DNA of 64,000 bases from Lacinutrix sp. 5H-3-7-4 (lineage in GTDB: Bacteria > Bacteroidota > Bacteroidia > Flavobacteriales > Flavobacteriaceae), in NCBI RefSeq assembly GCF_000211855.2, contig NC_015638.1, forward strand, positions 3,232,169 to 3,296,168. Reading direction: 5' to 3'. The position numbers and the translations under genes were made by a program. Within the stretch, counting starts at the first letter, position 1; every line of letters begins with the position of its first letter. The notes beneath the pieces are model-generated. The model saw only the letters and a program-made list of their open reading frames with translations, was not told where the DNA came from and did not search any database. Positions 37,781 through 47,215 of the stretch are shown here, piece after piece.

Positions 37781-39337
37781 TTATGATATTAATGGAAGTT
37801 TTATTGTAAATGTACTTCCTTTGTCTTTTTCACTTTCTACTGATATGTGACCATGATGGTCATCTACTATTCTTTTTACATAGGCCAAGCCTAAGCCATG
37901 ACCTTTTACGTTATGTACGTTTCCTGTGTGCTCTCTATAAAACTTTTCGAAAACACGTTTTGCAACGGCTTTACTCATACCGCTACCATGATCTTTTATA
38001 TTTACCAAAACGTTATTACCTACGTTAATGGTTTCTACTTGTATTATTGGTGCTTCTGGAGAATATTTTATTGCATTATCCAGAATATTAACTAACACAT
38101 TTGTAAAGTGAGTTTCGTTTGCTAAAACAGTAGATGTTGCTGCTTTTAAACTAGTTTCTATGTGCCCGCCACGATCTTCGACTATTAACTCTACATGAGA
38201 AATAGCGTCTTCTATTAAATCGTGTAAACGCACTCTATCTTTACTTATGTTTAGTTCGTTTTTTTCTAGTTTAGATATTCGTAAAACATTTTCTACTTGT
38301 GCATGCATACGTTTATTTTCTTCACGTATCATGTGTAAATAGCGTTGTACTTTTTCTTTATCATCTATTATTTTTGGATTTTTAATAGAATCTAAAGCTA
38401 AGTTTATTGTTGCTATTGGTGTTTTAAACTCATGAGTCATATTATTTATGAAATCTGTTTTGATTTCAGAAATTTGCCTTTGTTTTATTAATTGAAATAA
38501 AGCACTTGAGTATGCTACAATAATTATTGTTGTAAAAATTATTGATAGTATAATCATTCCAATTATAGACGACCAAATAAATTCTTTTCTATCTGGAAAT
38601 TCTACTAGTAATCTATAATTATTTTCATTTTTATTATCAAAAAAAGGCACGCTCATAAAAGCATTTTCATAGTTAAAGTTTTCGGTTTTAACTTTTGTTG
38701 CCAAATCGTTATTATATACTGCAAATTCGTAATCTATATCTATATCATCTTGCAGTAACTGTAGTTTAATTAATCTATCGATTTTTTCTACATTAATTCG
38801 TTTATGTATTGGTCTTCTGCTAGAATATTTAAGATATAATGGTTCAAAATCTATATCTTCTGTTCTATTGGTTTCTCCACTTTTAAACAAGGTTGTTTCG
38901 GTCCCGTCTAATGAGCTTGACTTATAAACTTTGGTCTCGTTTTTACTTATAATTTTTTTAATGCTAACACTATCTAAACCTATGTCAAAGATCGCAGAAG
39001 ATAACTTATAGTTTTCTTCTAAAATTCCATTTCTATAAATAAGTGTTTCGTCTGTATTAGAGATATCTTGTTTTATATAAAGGTCTATAAATGCTGTAGT
39101 ATCTACATTTACTGCTACACCTTGTCTTAATAAATCTCGTATTTTAGTAACAACATCTCTGTATTCTTCATCTCCAATTTCTTTAGACACAGAACTTAGT
39201 CCTTTTTTAACATTAAAGGTAAATTGGTCTTGTTTATTAGCAACAGAGTTTGATATGTAATAGCCTTGTACAAATATTATTCCTATAAGCGATAGGGTCA
39301 TTAAAATGACTAATACAAGAAACACTTTCTTCTTCAT
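37781..39337 (-). CDS. Sensor histidine kinase (RprX-like)
   Basis: A 518-residue membrane kinase. A transmembrane helix at about 6-26 is followed by a periplasmic domain (about 27-250), a second transmembrane helix (about 255-280), and HisKA and ATPase domains. The phosphoacceptor His is in NNMTHEFKTPIATI. The N-box is ILDNAIKYSP and the G-box includes DHGSGMS and GHGLGLAYV. I start at ATG 39337; a TTG at 39340 adds one residue. It pairs with the response regulator just downstream. A -7 box and palindromes lie in the 75-base gap before it, so it may have its own promoter. Confidence 0.88.
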   Translation of the reverse strand: MKKKVFLVLVILMTLSLIGIIFVQGYYISNSVANKQDQFTFNVKKGLSSVSKEIGDEEYRDVVTKIRDLLRQGVAVNVDTTAFIDLYIKQDISNTDETLIYRNGILEENYKLSSAIFDIGLDSVSIKKIISKNETKVYKSSSLDGTETTLFKSGETNRTEDIDFEPLYLKYSSRRPIHKRINVEKIDRLIKLQLLQDDIDIDYEFAVYNNDLATKVKTENFNYENAFMSVPFFDNKNENNYRLLVEFPDRKEFIWSSIIGMIILSIIFTTIIIVAYSSALFQLIKQRQISEIKTDFINNMTHEFKTPIATINLALDSIKNPKIIDDKEKVQRYLHMIREENKRMHAQVENVLRISKLEKNELNISKDRVRLHDLIEDAISHVELIVEDRGGHIETSLKAATSTVLANETHFTNVLVNILDNAIKYSPEAPIIQVETINVGNNVLVNIKDHGSGMSKAVAKRVFEKFYREHTGNVHNVKGHGLGLAYVKRIVDDHHGHISVESEKDKGSTFTIKLPLIS

Positions 39338-39341
39338 CAAT

Positions 39342-39404
39342 CAAAATTAACATTTTAACATTTAGATGTCATAGCATTTAACCTAACGTTAACAAAAATG
39401 TTAA
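39342..39404 (-). promoter_or_regulatory. Promoter/operator region before the kinase-regulator pair
   Basis: TAATTTTG (39349 down to 39342) matches the -7 consensus on the minus strand but would leave almost no leader. Upstream lie the palindromes TTAACA-AAAA-TGTTAA (39389-39404) and TAACGTTA (39384-39391), which could bind the response regulator. Confidence 0.35.
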
Positions 39405-39415
39405 ATTTTACTTTT

Positions 39416-40000
39416 TTAAAGATTCTCTATTAAGATGTTATGGATTTTTGCTACTTGGGTTTTTGTTGCTTTTAAGTCTATATTTTCTATTACAAAATGA
39501 GATTTCTCTATTTTTTTAGCATCTGGCCATTGGTTTTTAATTATAGCTTCTACTTTTTCTTTATTAGAATTATCTCTGTTTATAACCCTTTTTATTCTTA
39601 CTTCTTTAGGTGCTGTTACTGTTATTATAGCGTCGCAGTTTTTATAGCTTCCGTTTTCAAAAAGAATTGCTACTTCTTTTATTACATAGTGTGCATTTTG
39701 CTTTGCTACCCATCGTTTAAAATGTCTTGCAACTTTAGGATGTACAATAGCATTCATTTTTTCTAACAGTGTTTTATCGTTAAAAATAGCATTAGCTAAA
39801 AATGCTCTATTTAACTCATTTCCAATGTATGCTTCTTCCCCAAATAATGCTTTTAATTGTCTTATTAAAACTTTAGAGCGCTTCATTAATGCCTTAGCTT
39901 CATCATCTGCTATATAAATTGGTACATTTAATGCTTTAAACATTTTTGCTACAGTGGTTTTACCACTTCCTATGCCACCTGTAAGTCCTACTATTTTCAT
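39416..40000 (-). CDS. coaE: Dephospho-CoA kinase
   Basis: The 194-residue enzyme performs the last step of CoA synthesis, phosphorylating dephospho-CoA. The P-loop is GLTGGIGSGKTTVAKMF at the N-terminus, followed by VPIYIADDEAK. The lid/CoA region contains IVHPKVARHFKRW and EVAILFENGSYK. Its ATG overlaps the ybbR stop by 4 bases, so translation is coupled. coaBC lies elsewhere in the window, so two CoA-synthesis steps are encoded here. Confidence 0.94.
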   Translation of the reverse strand: MKIVGLTGGIGSGKTTVAKMFKALNVPIYIADDEAKALMKRSKVLIRQLKALFGEEAYIGNELNRAFLANAIFNDKTLLEKMNAIVHPKVARHFKRWVAKQNAHYVIKEVAILFENGSYKNCDAIITVTAPKEVRIKRVINRDNSNKEKVEAIIKNQWPDAKKIEKSHFVIENIDLKATKTQVAKIHNILIENL

Positions 40001-40959
40001 TCTGAAATTATAAATTCTACACTTTGCTGCTGGAGTCTTGCTGATTTTATTGTTGAAGGTTCGCTTACTAATTTTGGTGTTAAGAAATTACTATTTTCAT
40101 CTATTTTCTTAAAATCACAAATAATTTTAAAATCTTGTGTTTTAACATTTTTAAAAAGACTTAAACTAGTATAATATGAAACTTTAATAGTTTTTGGAAA
40201 GTAATTAACCGATGTGTTGTTTGGTACATTTATTAATGTTACCGGAACATCTATTGTACCTTCAGTAAATTTCTCTACATCTGCTTTGATAGTAACAGTT
40301 TTAGTTTTTATATTAATTATTGGGTTTATTGAATCTAATTTTAAGGCTACATCTTGTATTACTGGCTTATTTACAGATTCTAATTCTAATTTCTGAGTGT
40401 TTATTATATGTAGTTTAGATACTAAAGATTCTGGCCCAATAATTTTAACAGAATCTGGTATAGCTTTAACTTTATCCATAATATCGTAACCCAATTTAAA
40501 ATTTAATGTTACATCTGGTTTCACTGGCACCAATTTAACTGCGTTAACATCAAAATTAAAGAATAATGAGTCTGGTGAAATATCCTGGATTATTATTTCT
40601 TTACCAATTTGTTTATTAATATTTGAAAAAGCCTTTTTTGAAGTCCATAAATAAGTATTATTTTTTTTAATAACATCTTTTTTAAAATCTACTGTAATTT
40701 TTGGAGGTCTTAAATAATAACTTAACCAGTTAAAGCCATAAGTTGTTAAGGTTATATTTACTTTTTTTGAAGTATCATTTAATAGTACAACTTCATCTGG
40801 TAGGTTTTTTGCTTTAATCTCTAAATTAATAGTATTTGTATAATCTTTAGAGAGTTTTGTGAGTACTAAAATTCCAAAAGCCATACCTAAAAATAATAGA
40901 AAACTATTAATTTTTCTGCTTCTTAATACATTTCTAATTTTAGTTTTTAGTGTGGACAT
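39997..40959 (-). CDS. YbbR-domain membrane protein
   Basis: The 320-residue protein has one N-terminal membrane helix (about 18-38) and repeated YbbR-type beta domains facing outward (for example VDVPVTLINVPNN-like IDVPVTLINVPNNTSV and FNVDAVKLVPVKPDVTL). In Firmicutes related CdaR proteins regulate a cyclic-di-AMP cyclase, but whether this holds in Bacteroidota is not known. It is coupled to the glycosyltransferase gene by a TAATG junction and to coaE by a 4-base overlap. Confidence 0.8.
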   Translation of the reverse strand: MSTLKTKIRNVLRSRKINSFLLFLGMAFGILVLTKLSKDYTNTINLEIKAKNLPDEVVLLNDTSKKVNITLTTYGFNWLSYYLRPPKITVDFKKDVIKKNNTYLWTSKKAFSNINKQIGKEIIIQDISPDSLFFNFDVNAVKLVPVKPDVTLNFKLGYDIMDKVKAIPDSVKIIGPESLVSKLHIINTQKLELESVNKPVIQDVALKLDSINPIINIKTKTVTIKADVEKFTEGTIDVPVTLINVPNNTSVNYFPKTIKVSYYTSLSLFKNVKTQDFKIICDFKKIDENSNFLTPKLVSEPSTIKSARLQQQSVEFIISE

Positions 40960-41966
40960 TATTTCGATTTAAAGAATAATTCTGGAAATAAGACTTCTGG
41001 TTTTTTATTTGATTTTGTAAGATAAAGAGTAGATTTTAAAAAACCGACTCCATAACCAAAAAACTGAATTGTTATCGCAATAATAGATTGTGAAGCTACA
41101 ATTATACTTTTTGTTGAAATTATTGCAGAAATAAATGCTGTTAAATAGTATATTAAATAAAATATTAAAGCCCAAAATATATTAAAAACACATAGTATTA
41201 TTGATAATATTAAACCTATTGTAAATATAGTAGGAAACCAATAGGTAAGTTTTTTTGTTTTTGGATGCCAAGTATTTAAAATAGGACGAACTTTACCAAA
41301 TTTATTAACTTGCTTATAAAATTTACTCCAAGAGATTCGTCTTTTATGGTAAACATAAGCGTTAGTAAATAATTTAGTTTTAAAACCTAATTGCCACAAT
41401 CTTATTGATAAATCAGGATCTTCTCCAGGATGTATATTTCCAAAGCCTTTTGTGGCTAAAAATGCTTTTTTAGACAAACCCATATTAAAACTTCTAGGCT
41501 GAAATTTATTTACACTACTTTTTTTTCCTCTAATACCTCCTGTAGTAATAAAAGCAGTCATACTAAAGTTTATAGCTTTTTGAAGGTTTGTAAAAGAATT
41601 ATCAGCAGTATCTGGACCGCCAAAGCAATCTACATATTCATTATTTAGTTCTTTTTCAACAGCATCTAAATAATGTGCAGGTAAAATACAGTCACTATCT
41701 AAAATAATAAAATAATTGCCTTTAGCTTTTTGCATTCCATAGTTTCTAGAATCTCCTGGACCAGAATTTTCTTTAAAATAATATGAAATATTTAGTTGCC
41801 TATTAAACTTATCTACTATTGTTTTTGATGAGATAGTAGAGCCATCTTCAATTATAACTATTTCATATTTAGCTTTAGTAGTAAGCTTAGTAAAGCTTAC
41901 CAAAAGCTCCTCAATTTCATTTGGTCTATTAAATACAGGAATTATAAAAGAAAATTCATTTTGCAT
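40959..41966 (-). CDS. Family 2 glycosyltransferase, membrane-anchored
   Basis: A protein of about 335 residues. The N-terminal GT-A domain has FSFIIPVFNRPNE and the sugar-nucleotide DSD in IILDSDCILP. The PGDSRNYGM and GEDPDLSIRLWQLGFK (the ED acid pair) motifs follow. The C-terminus holds three to four membrane segments (about 240-310). It probably acts at the cytoplasmic membrane on lipid-linked or exported sugar chains. I choose ATG 41966 (MQNEFSF); ATG 41981 or TTG 41993 would extend it without family support. First gene of the ybbR/coaE operon. Confidence 0.85.
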   Translation of the reverse strand: MQNEFSFIIPVFNRPNEIEELLVSFTKLTTKAKYEIVIIEDGSTISSKTIVDKFNRQLNISYYFKENSGPGDSRNYGMQKAKGNYFIILDSDCILPAHYLDAVEKELNNEYVDCFGGPDTADNSFTNLQKAINFSMTAFITTGGIRGKKSSVNKFQPRSFNMGLSKKAFLATKGFGNIHPGEDPDLSIRLWQLGFKTKLFTNAYVYHKRRISWSKFYKQVNKFGKVRPILNTWHPKTKKLTYWFPTIFTIGLILSIILCVFNIFWALIFYLIYYLTAFISAIISTKSIIVASQSIIAITIQFFGYGVGFLKSTLYLTKSNKKPEVLFPELFFKSK

Positions 41967-41997
41967 CTCACAAATGTACATACAGAAAACCAATAAA

Positions 41998-42027
41998 AAA
42001 AGCCACTCAAAAATTTGAGTGGCTTTT
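41998..42027 (-). terminator. Rho-independent terminator of the T9SS cargo gene
   Basis: AAAAGCCACTCAAA pairs with TTTGAGTGGCTTTT over a two-base loop. On the minus strand a T-run follows, so it ends the gene at 42061-44376. Confidence 0.82.
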
Positions 42028-42060
42028 ATATTTATATAAAATGTTTATTACATTTTAAAA

Positions 42061-44376
42061 TTAGTTTTTAATAATCTTAACTGTTTCCACAGCATTACCA
42101 ACAGTTACTTGTACAAAGTAAGCACCAGATTTTAAACTAGACATATCTAACTCATTAGAAACTGCATTTGGTGTAGTTTTTAAAACTGTTTGACCTAGCA
42201 TGTTAACCACATTTACACTAGAAATCTCTTTTTGAGCATTTAAAGTTAGCGTGTTTTTAACTGGGTTAGGGTAATAAGAGAATAATGTGTTATTCTCAAA
42301 TTCATCTACAGATAAAGATGCATTTGTAATATCTAAAGTATAAGTAGTTGCTTGTGGTGATGCCCAAGTAGAAATAACAATATAATATGTTTCTCCAGAG
42401 ACCGCATCAAAATCAAATGATAAATCTGCAGTTGATGACAAGTTAGTAGCTCCATCTAAACAAGTTGTACCAATATCTGCACAATCTGCGTATACAAATA
42501 CTCCTGCATAAGTAGAACCAATATTTGTTAAATCTACAGCTATTACTGCATCTTCAGTAGCAGTATAAGAATATACTACATCATCTCCATTAAGATAACC
42601 ACTAGTACTAGAACAAGATGCTCCTGGGCTTCCTGAATAATCATCAAAATAGTTTGCTGTATCATCTGTAGTAGAAAATGGTAATGTAGAAGCATCTATA
42701 GCTGTTTCACATAATTGACCTGCTATTGGTGCTGGTTTAGGGTATACACATAAATCAAATTCTACGTAATTAGTTGTAGAACTACTTCTTACACTTATAA
42801 AATAAGTTTGTCCAGCTACAGTAGCAATTGTTAAATCACCAGTATTAAAGCAACTTGTAGAAGATCCTACTTGAACTAAAGCATCACAAGCACCTTCGTA
42901 AGCAGAAAAATAAGTACTTGCAAAACCAGATTCAAAGGTCTCAGTAACACTTGCAATATATTCTCCATCCTCAGCAGCTACAAAAGAATACCAAACATCT
43001 TTACCGCCAGTACATGCTGGAGATGAACTGGCTGCTGCGCTCTGTGTCGAACCAGAAACTGCGTTTGCACACGTATCATCTGCTGAAGGCGTAATAGCAA
43101 TTGCACCATCACAATCATCATTTTCTGGTGGAGCTGGAGGAGTACCAACACAGATATCAAAGTTATTATACTGTACAGTGGTTGACCAACCGTAAACTCT
43201 TACATAATATGTATTACCAACTATAAGTCCTGATAATTGTAGAGTATTAGGATCACTTTCTCCTACTTCATTAGTAGCTGTCATGTTACATCCGGCTGCG
43301 TCATCAAAAACACTCATACCCATATCTGTACTAGTAGATGTTCCTCCACCTTGATTTACAACATTTGATATTTCAATATTATTATTTGTTGCTGTTGCTA
43401 CAAAAGTAAACCATACGTCTGTATTTGGTGTTCCTGTGGCGTCATCTGGTTGCGGTGATGCTGTCGCATATTGTGTAGTGGCAGATGTTACTGTACCACA
43501 AGATGTATCTTCATTAACTGTTAAAGCAATGGCATTTTCACACTCATCGTTTGCTGGAGGTACAAAAGTTGTAAAAGACTGCTCTGTACAACCTGTAGCA
43601 CTACCGTTATCGTTATAAGGTGTAATGGTAACATAATAAGTAGTACCTGCCATTAAAGCTCCTAAACTATACGACGTTGAATTCATGTTATCAACATTAT
43701 CTGCTAAATCTGTTCCTCCCATTGTAGAACCTGCAGTTATAAAATAACCTGTAGGCACTCCAGTTCCTACACTCCAAGAGATATCTCCATTTACAGACAC
43801 ATTTGTAGTTTCTGTTAATAGTGCATCACAGTTTGGAGGATTAGCAACAACTTGAGAAGCATCAAAGTTATCTACATAAAAATAATAGTCTCCTGCGTTC
43901 CAGGTATTCGCTATTTGTATTTTAACATCAGAGCCAGAAGGTAATGATGCCGCAGGAATAACTGCCATCATAGTAGCACATGTATTAGCAACTACGTGAT
44001 TAGTATCATCAATTGTTAAAACTGTTGTCCAAGTTGTTCCGTCGTCTAATGAATATTGTAATTCTGCAGTTCCAAAATCTGCTGCAGTTGCAACCGTTGC
44101 TGCAGACCAATTTACTACTTTATAATCAAAGGAAACAGTTAAATCTGTTCCGTTTGATTGCCCGACATAATTAGGGCTTGTTAGATTTCCTGAAGCTGAG
44201 CCACTATATAAGTTATCTCTTTCTGAAGAACCTGAACATGTTTCTGATCCAGTATTGGCATATGAATCTGTCCAACCTGCAGGAGTTCCAGAGTCAAAAT
44301 CTTCACTAAATCCAACTTGTGCGAAAGCTAGACTTACTGAAAACATAAGTAAAGTAAATAAAGTAATTTTTTTCAT
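42061..44376 (-). CDS. Secreted multidomain protein with T9SS type A sorting domain
   Basis: The 771-residue precursor has a signal peptide ending AFAQ. Domain 1 (about 20-170) is a jelly-roll-like module with DYYFYVDNF. A fibronectin type III-like segment (about 185-270) follows. Three repeats then begin NDECENAI, NDDCDGAI and GQLCETAI, at about residues 276, 415 and 555. They share VWF/VVYSY strands and pairs of cysteines, like the PPC-type domains of secreted adhesins and proteases. The C-terminus (about 695-771) is a T9SS type A sorting domain: YYPNPVKNTL, VVNMLGQTV, and GAYFVQVTV. It should be exported by T9SS to the surface. Confidence 0.88.
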   Translation of the reverse strand: MKKITLFTLLMFSVSLAFAQVGFSEDFDSGTPAGWTDSYANTGSETCSGSSERDNLYSGSASGNLTSPNYVGQSNGTDLTVSFDYKVVNWSAATVATAADFGTAELQYSLDDGTTWTTVLTIDDTNHVVANTCATMMAVIPAASLPSGSDVKIQIANTWNAGDYYFYVDNFDASQVVANPPNCDALLTETTNVSVNGDISWSVGTGVPTGYFITAGSTMGGTDLADNVDNMNSTSYSLGALMAGTTYYVTITPYNDNGSATGCTEQSFTTFVPPANDECENAIALTVNEDTSCGTVTSATTQYATASPQPDDATGTPNTDVWFTFVATATNNNIEISNVVNQGGGTSTSTDMGMSVFDDAAGCNMTATNEVGESDPNTLQLSGLIVGNTYYVRVYGWSTTVQYNNFDICVGTPPAPPENDDCDGAIAITPSADDTCANAVSGSTQSAAASSSPACTGGKDVWYSFVAAEDGEYIASVTETFESGFASTYFSAYEGACDALVQVGSSTSCFNTGDLTIATVAGQTYFISVRSSSTTNYVEFDLCVYPKPAPIAGQLCETAIDASTLPFSTTDDTANYFDDYSGSPGASCSSTSGYLNGDDVVYSYTATEDAVIAVDLTNIGSTYAGVFVYADCADIGTTCLDGATNLSSTADLSFDFDAVSGETYYIVISTWASPQATTYTLDITNASLSVDEFENNTLFSYYPNPVKNTLTLNAQKEISSVNVVNMLGQTVLKTTPNAVSNELDMSSLKSGAYFVQVTVGNAVETVKIIKN

Positions 44377-44550
44377 ATGTGATTGTTTTAGTTAAAATTT
44401 ATTATAGGTTCGCCTAAAATATTGATAATAATTCAGCTATTTTAAGTATTCTTTAACAAATCGACCACACGCTATATAATATCGTTTAAAGGTGTTTGAG
44501 TTTTTTTAATTCGATATTAATTAACATTATTAGCACCTTATTTATATAAA

Positions 44551-44580
44551 AAAGCCATATAGTTTAAACTATATGGCTTT
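44551..44580 (-). terminator. Rho-independent terminator of fabI
   Basis: A perfect 30-base palindrome AAAGCCATATAGTTT and its complement. On the minus strand it is followed by a T-run, 23 bases after the fabI stop. Confidence 0.82.
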
Positions 44581-44602
44581 AAAATTAATATATCTTATGT
44601 TT

Positions 44603-45424
44603 TTACTTTTGGCCTTCTACAAAAGCATCCATTACTGCATCACTAACTCCCATGTTGCTAAATCCTCCATCGTTATAAAGGTTTTGTAAGGTAACACGTT
44701 TTGTTAAATCACTAAATAATGAAACGGTATAATTTGCACAGTCCATTGCTGTTGCGTTTCCTAATGGAGACATTTTTTCTGCATAAGCTATAAAACCATC
44801 AAATCCTTTAACTCCACTTCCTGCTGTTGTTGGTGTTGGTGATTGTGAAATGGTATTAACTCTAACTTTTTTATCTTTTCCAAAGAAATATCCAAAGCTA
44901 CGTGCTATACTTTCTAAATAAGCTTTGTTATCTGCCATATCATTATAGTCTGGAAAAACACGTTGTGCTGCCATATATGTTAGCGCTACTATACTTCCCC
45001 ACTCGTTCATTGCATCTTGCTTATAAAGTGTTTGCATAGTTTTATGAAAAGACATTGCAGAAACGTCTGTTCCTTTTTGTGTCCATGCATAGTTTTGATT
45101 TGTATAGTGATTGCCTTTTCTTACATTAATAGACATGCCTATTGAATGTAATACAAAATCTAATTTACCTCCTAAAATCTCAGTTGCTTGAGATACTAAA
45201 TTCTCAAGGTCTTCAATAGATGTTGCATCTGCAGGAATTATTTGTGAGCCTGTTTTTTCTGCAAGTTCATTTATTTGACCCATTCTCATTGCTACAGGCG
45301 CATTTGTAAGAACAAATGTTCCTCCTTCTTCATGAACACGTTCGGCTGTTTTCCAAGCAATTGAATTAGAATCTAATGCTCCAAATATGATTCCTCTTTT
45401 TCCTTTTAGTAAGTTATATGACAT
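44603..45424 (-). CDS. fabI: Enoyl-ACP reductase (NADH), FabI
   Basis: The 273-residue enzyme reduces enoyl-ACP in the last step of each fatty-acid elongation cycle. The N-terminal cofactor site is GKRGIIFGALDSNSIAW. The catalytic Tyr-x6-Lys is YNDMADNK, near FPDYNDM, preceded by ALTYMAAQRVFP. The substrate-loop region SPTPTTAGSGVKG differs slightly from the E. coli enzyme. Length is normal. A strong -7 box 52 bases upstream suggests its own promoter rather than readthrough from recN. Confidence 0.93.
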   Translation of the reverse strand: MSYNLLKGKRGIIFGALDSNSIAWKTAERVHEEGGTFVLTNAPVAMRMGQINELAEKTGSQIIPADATSIEDLENLVSQATEILGGKLDFVLHSIGMSINVRKGNHYTNQNYAWTQKGTDVSAMSFHKTMQTLYKQDAMNEWGSIVALTYMAAQRVFPDYNDMADNKAYLESIARSFGYFFGKDKKVRVNTISQSPTPTTAGSGVKGFDGFIAYAEKMSPLGNATAMDCANYTVSLFSDLTKRVTLQNLYNDGGFSNMGVSDAVMDAFVEGQK

Positions 45425-45475
45425 TTTTTTAGTTGTTATATAGTTAGTTCTACTATTATGTTTTTATTTTTTAAT

Positions 45476-45483
45476 CAAAGATA
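45476..45483 (-). promoter_or_regulatory. Predicted -7 box for fabI
   Basis: On the minus strand the sequence is TATCTTTG, an exact TAnnTTTG match, 52 bases before the ATG at 45424. No TTG at -33 is clear. Confidence 0.45.
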
Positions 45484-45504
45484 ATGTTTATAATAGAAAT
45501 AATT

Positions 45505-47157
45505 TTAATTCAGTAATTCTTTTGCATGTGCTAATGCAGAATTTGATACTTCTACGCCGCCTAACATTTGAGCTATTTCTATAATACGATCGTCATGATT
45601 TAGCTTTACAAGGTTTGTAGTTGTTACCTCATTAACATCTTGTTTATATACTTTAAAATGTGAGTTACCTTTAGCTGCTATTTGAGGTAAATGCGTTATA
45701 CTAAATACTTGCATTGTTGTACTCATTTGAGACATAATATCTGCCATTTTATTAGATACTTCTCCAGATACTCCTGTATCTATCTCATCAAACATTATGG
45801 TTGGTAATTTTATATATCTTGTAAGTATGGATTTTATAGCTAACATAATTCTGGATAACTCTCCACCAGACGCTGCTTTTTTTAACGACTGAAATTGACC
45901 TCCTTTATTTGCTGAAAACAAGAAAGACAACTCGTCTTTACCATTAGCAAAAAACGTTTTAGATGTTTTAAAATTAATTTCAAACTTTGCATTAGGCATC
46001 CCTAATTGAGCTAGAATATGTTCTAATTCTTTTGTTAGTTTAGGTATTGCTTTTATTCGTTTTATATGAATTTTTTCTGCAAATGTATTTAAACTTGTTT
46101 TTACTTTATTTATTTCTACTTCTTTTCGCTCTATATCTTGTTCTACATTTTCTGTAGCTTCTACTTTTTCTTGTAATGTGTGCTTTATCTCTATTAAAGC
46201 AGAAATATTATCTACAGCATGTTTTTGAAATAAATTATTTAGTATAACTAGTTTATTATTTACTTCTTCTAACCTATTTGGATTTGCTTCTATATCGCTT
46301 TGAAAGGCTTCTAACTCTGAAAAAACATCGTCTAGTTCTATAAAACTGCTATTTACTCTATTGTATAAATCTTGGTATTTTATAGATATATTAGATAATT
46401 GTTTTAAAACTACTTTTAACTCTGTTAAAGTTATTATGACTCCTAATTGCTCATCACTAAATAATTGATTTGAAACTGTTAACTTTTCTTGTATAGTTTC
46501 AATATTATTTAATGTTTCATATTCTTCTTCTAAAGCCTCAAGTTCGTCTGCTTTTAATTTTGCAGCCTCTAATTCATTTAGTAAAAAGGTATTATAATCA
46601 TGCTCTTTTATTGCTTCAGATTGAAATTTTTGTAAACTTTCTAATTCTTTTTTTAATTTCTTATAATCTGAAAGTTTTGCTGAATAATTTTGTAATTCTT
46701 CTTTATTATTTGATAGCGCATCTATTACCTGAAACTGAAAAGCATCATCTACCAGCTGTAGTGTTTCGTGTTGAGAGTGCATATCTATTAATTGTTTGCC
46801 TAATAATTGTAAGCTAGTAAGGTTTACAGGTGAATCGTTTACAAACGCTCTAGATTTTCCAGATGGTAGTATTTCTCTTCTAATTATTGTGTGTGTTTCG
46901 AAGTCTAAATTGTTTGCTTGAAATAAACTTTTTAGGTTATAGCCAGAAATATCAAAATGTGCTTCTATTATACATTTCTTTTCTTTATTTCTTAAGCTAT
47001 TTAAATCTGCACGTTTACCTAATATTAAGGATAAACCACCTAGCAAAATAGATTTCCCTGCTCCTGTTTCTCCTGTAATAATTGTAAATCCATTATTAAA
47101 ATCTACTTGTAATGCATCTATTAGTGCATAATTTTTTATTGATAGTGAAGTTAACAT
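45505..47157 (-). CDS. recN: DNA repair protein RecN
   Basis: The 550-residue SMC-like ATPase acts in recombinational repair of double-strand breaks. The N-terminal P-loop is TGETGAGKSILLGG. A long coiled coil follows (about 150-370), broken by a hinge-like region. The C-terminal ATPase half has SGGELSRIMLAIK and the Walker B TIMFDEIDTGVSG. Length is normal. It is the last gene of the conserved minus-strand run from dapA, following the DUF4835 gene by 58 bases. Confidence 0.95.
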   Translation of the reverse strand: MLTSLSIKNYALIDALQVDFNNGFTIITGETGAGKSILLGGLSLILGKRADLNSLRNKEKKCIIEAHFDISGYNLKSLFQANNLDFETHTIIRREILPSGKSRAFVNDSPVNLTSLQLLGKQLIDMHSQHETLQLVDDAFQFQVIDALSNNKEELQNYSAKLSDYKKLKKELESLQKFQSEAIKEHDYNTFLLNELEAAKLKADELEALEEEYETLNNIETIQEKLTVSNQLFSDEQLGVIITLTELKVVLKQLSNISIKYQDLYNRVNSSFIELDDVFSELEAFQSDIEANPNRLEEVNNKLVILNNLFQKHAVDNISALIEIKHTLQEKVEATENVEQDIERKEVEINKVKTSLNTFAEKIHIKRIKAIPKLTKELEHILAQLGMPNAKFEINFKTSKTFFANGKDELSFLFSANKGGQFQSLKKAASGGELSRIMLAIKSILTRYIKLPTIMFDEIDTGVSGEVSNKMADIMSQMSTTMQVFSITHLPQIAAKGNSHFKVYKQDVNEVTTTNLVKLNHDDRIIEIAQMLGGVEVSNSALAHAKELLN

Positions 47158-47215
47158 TTAAAGTAATAATTTTAGGGTTAAAGTTTCCTTTTACAACTGT
47201 AAAAACGGAAATAAA

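Noticed and set aside
44551..44580. 30-base perfect palindrome considered as an operator
   Set aside because: It lies just past the fabI stop and is followed by a T-run on the minus strand, so a terminator explains it better.
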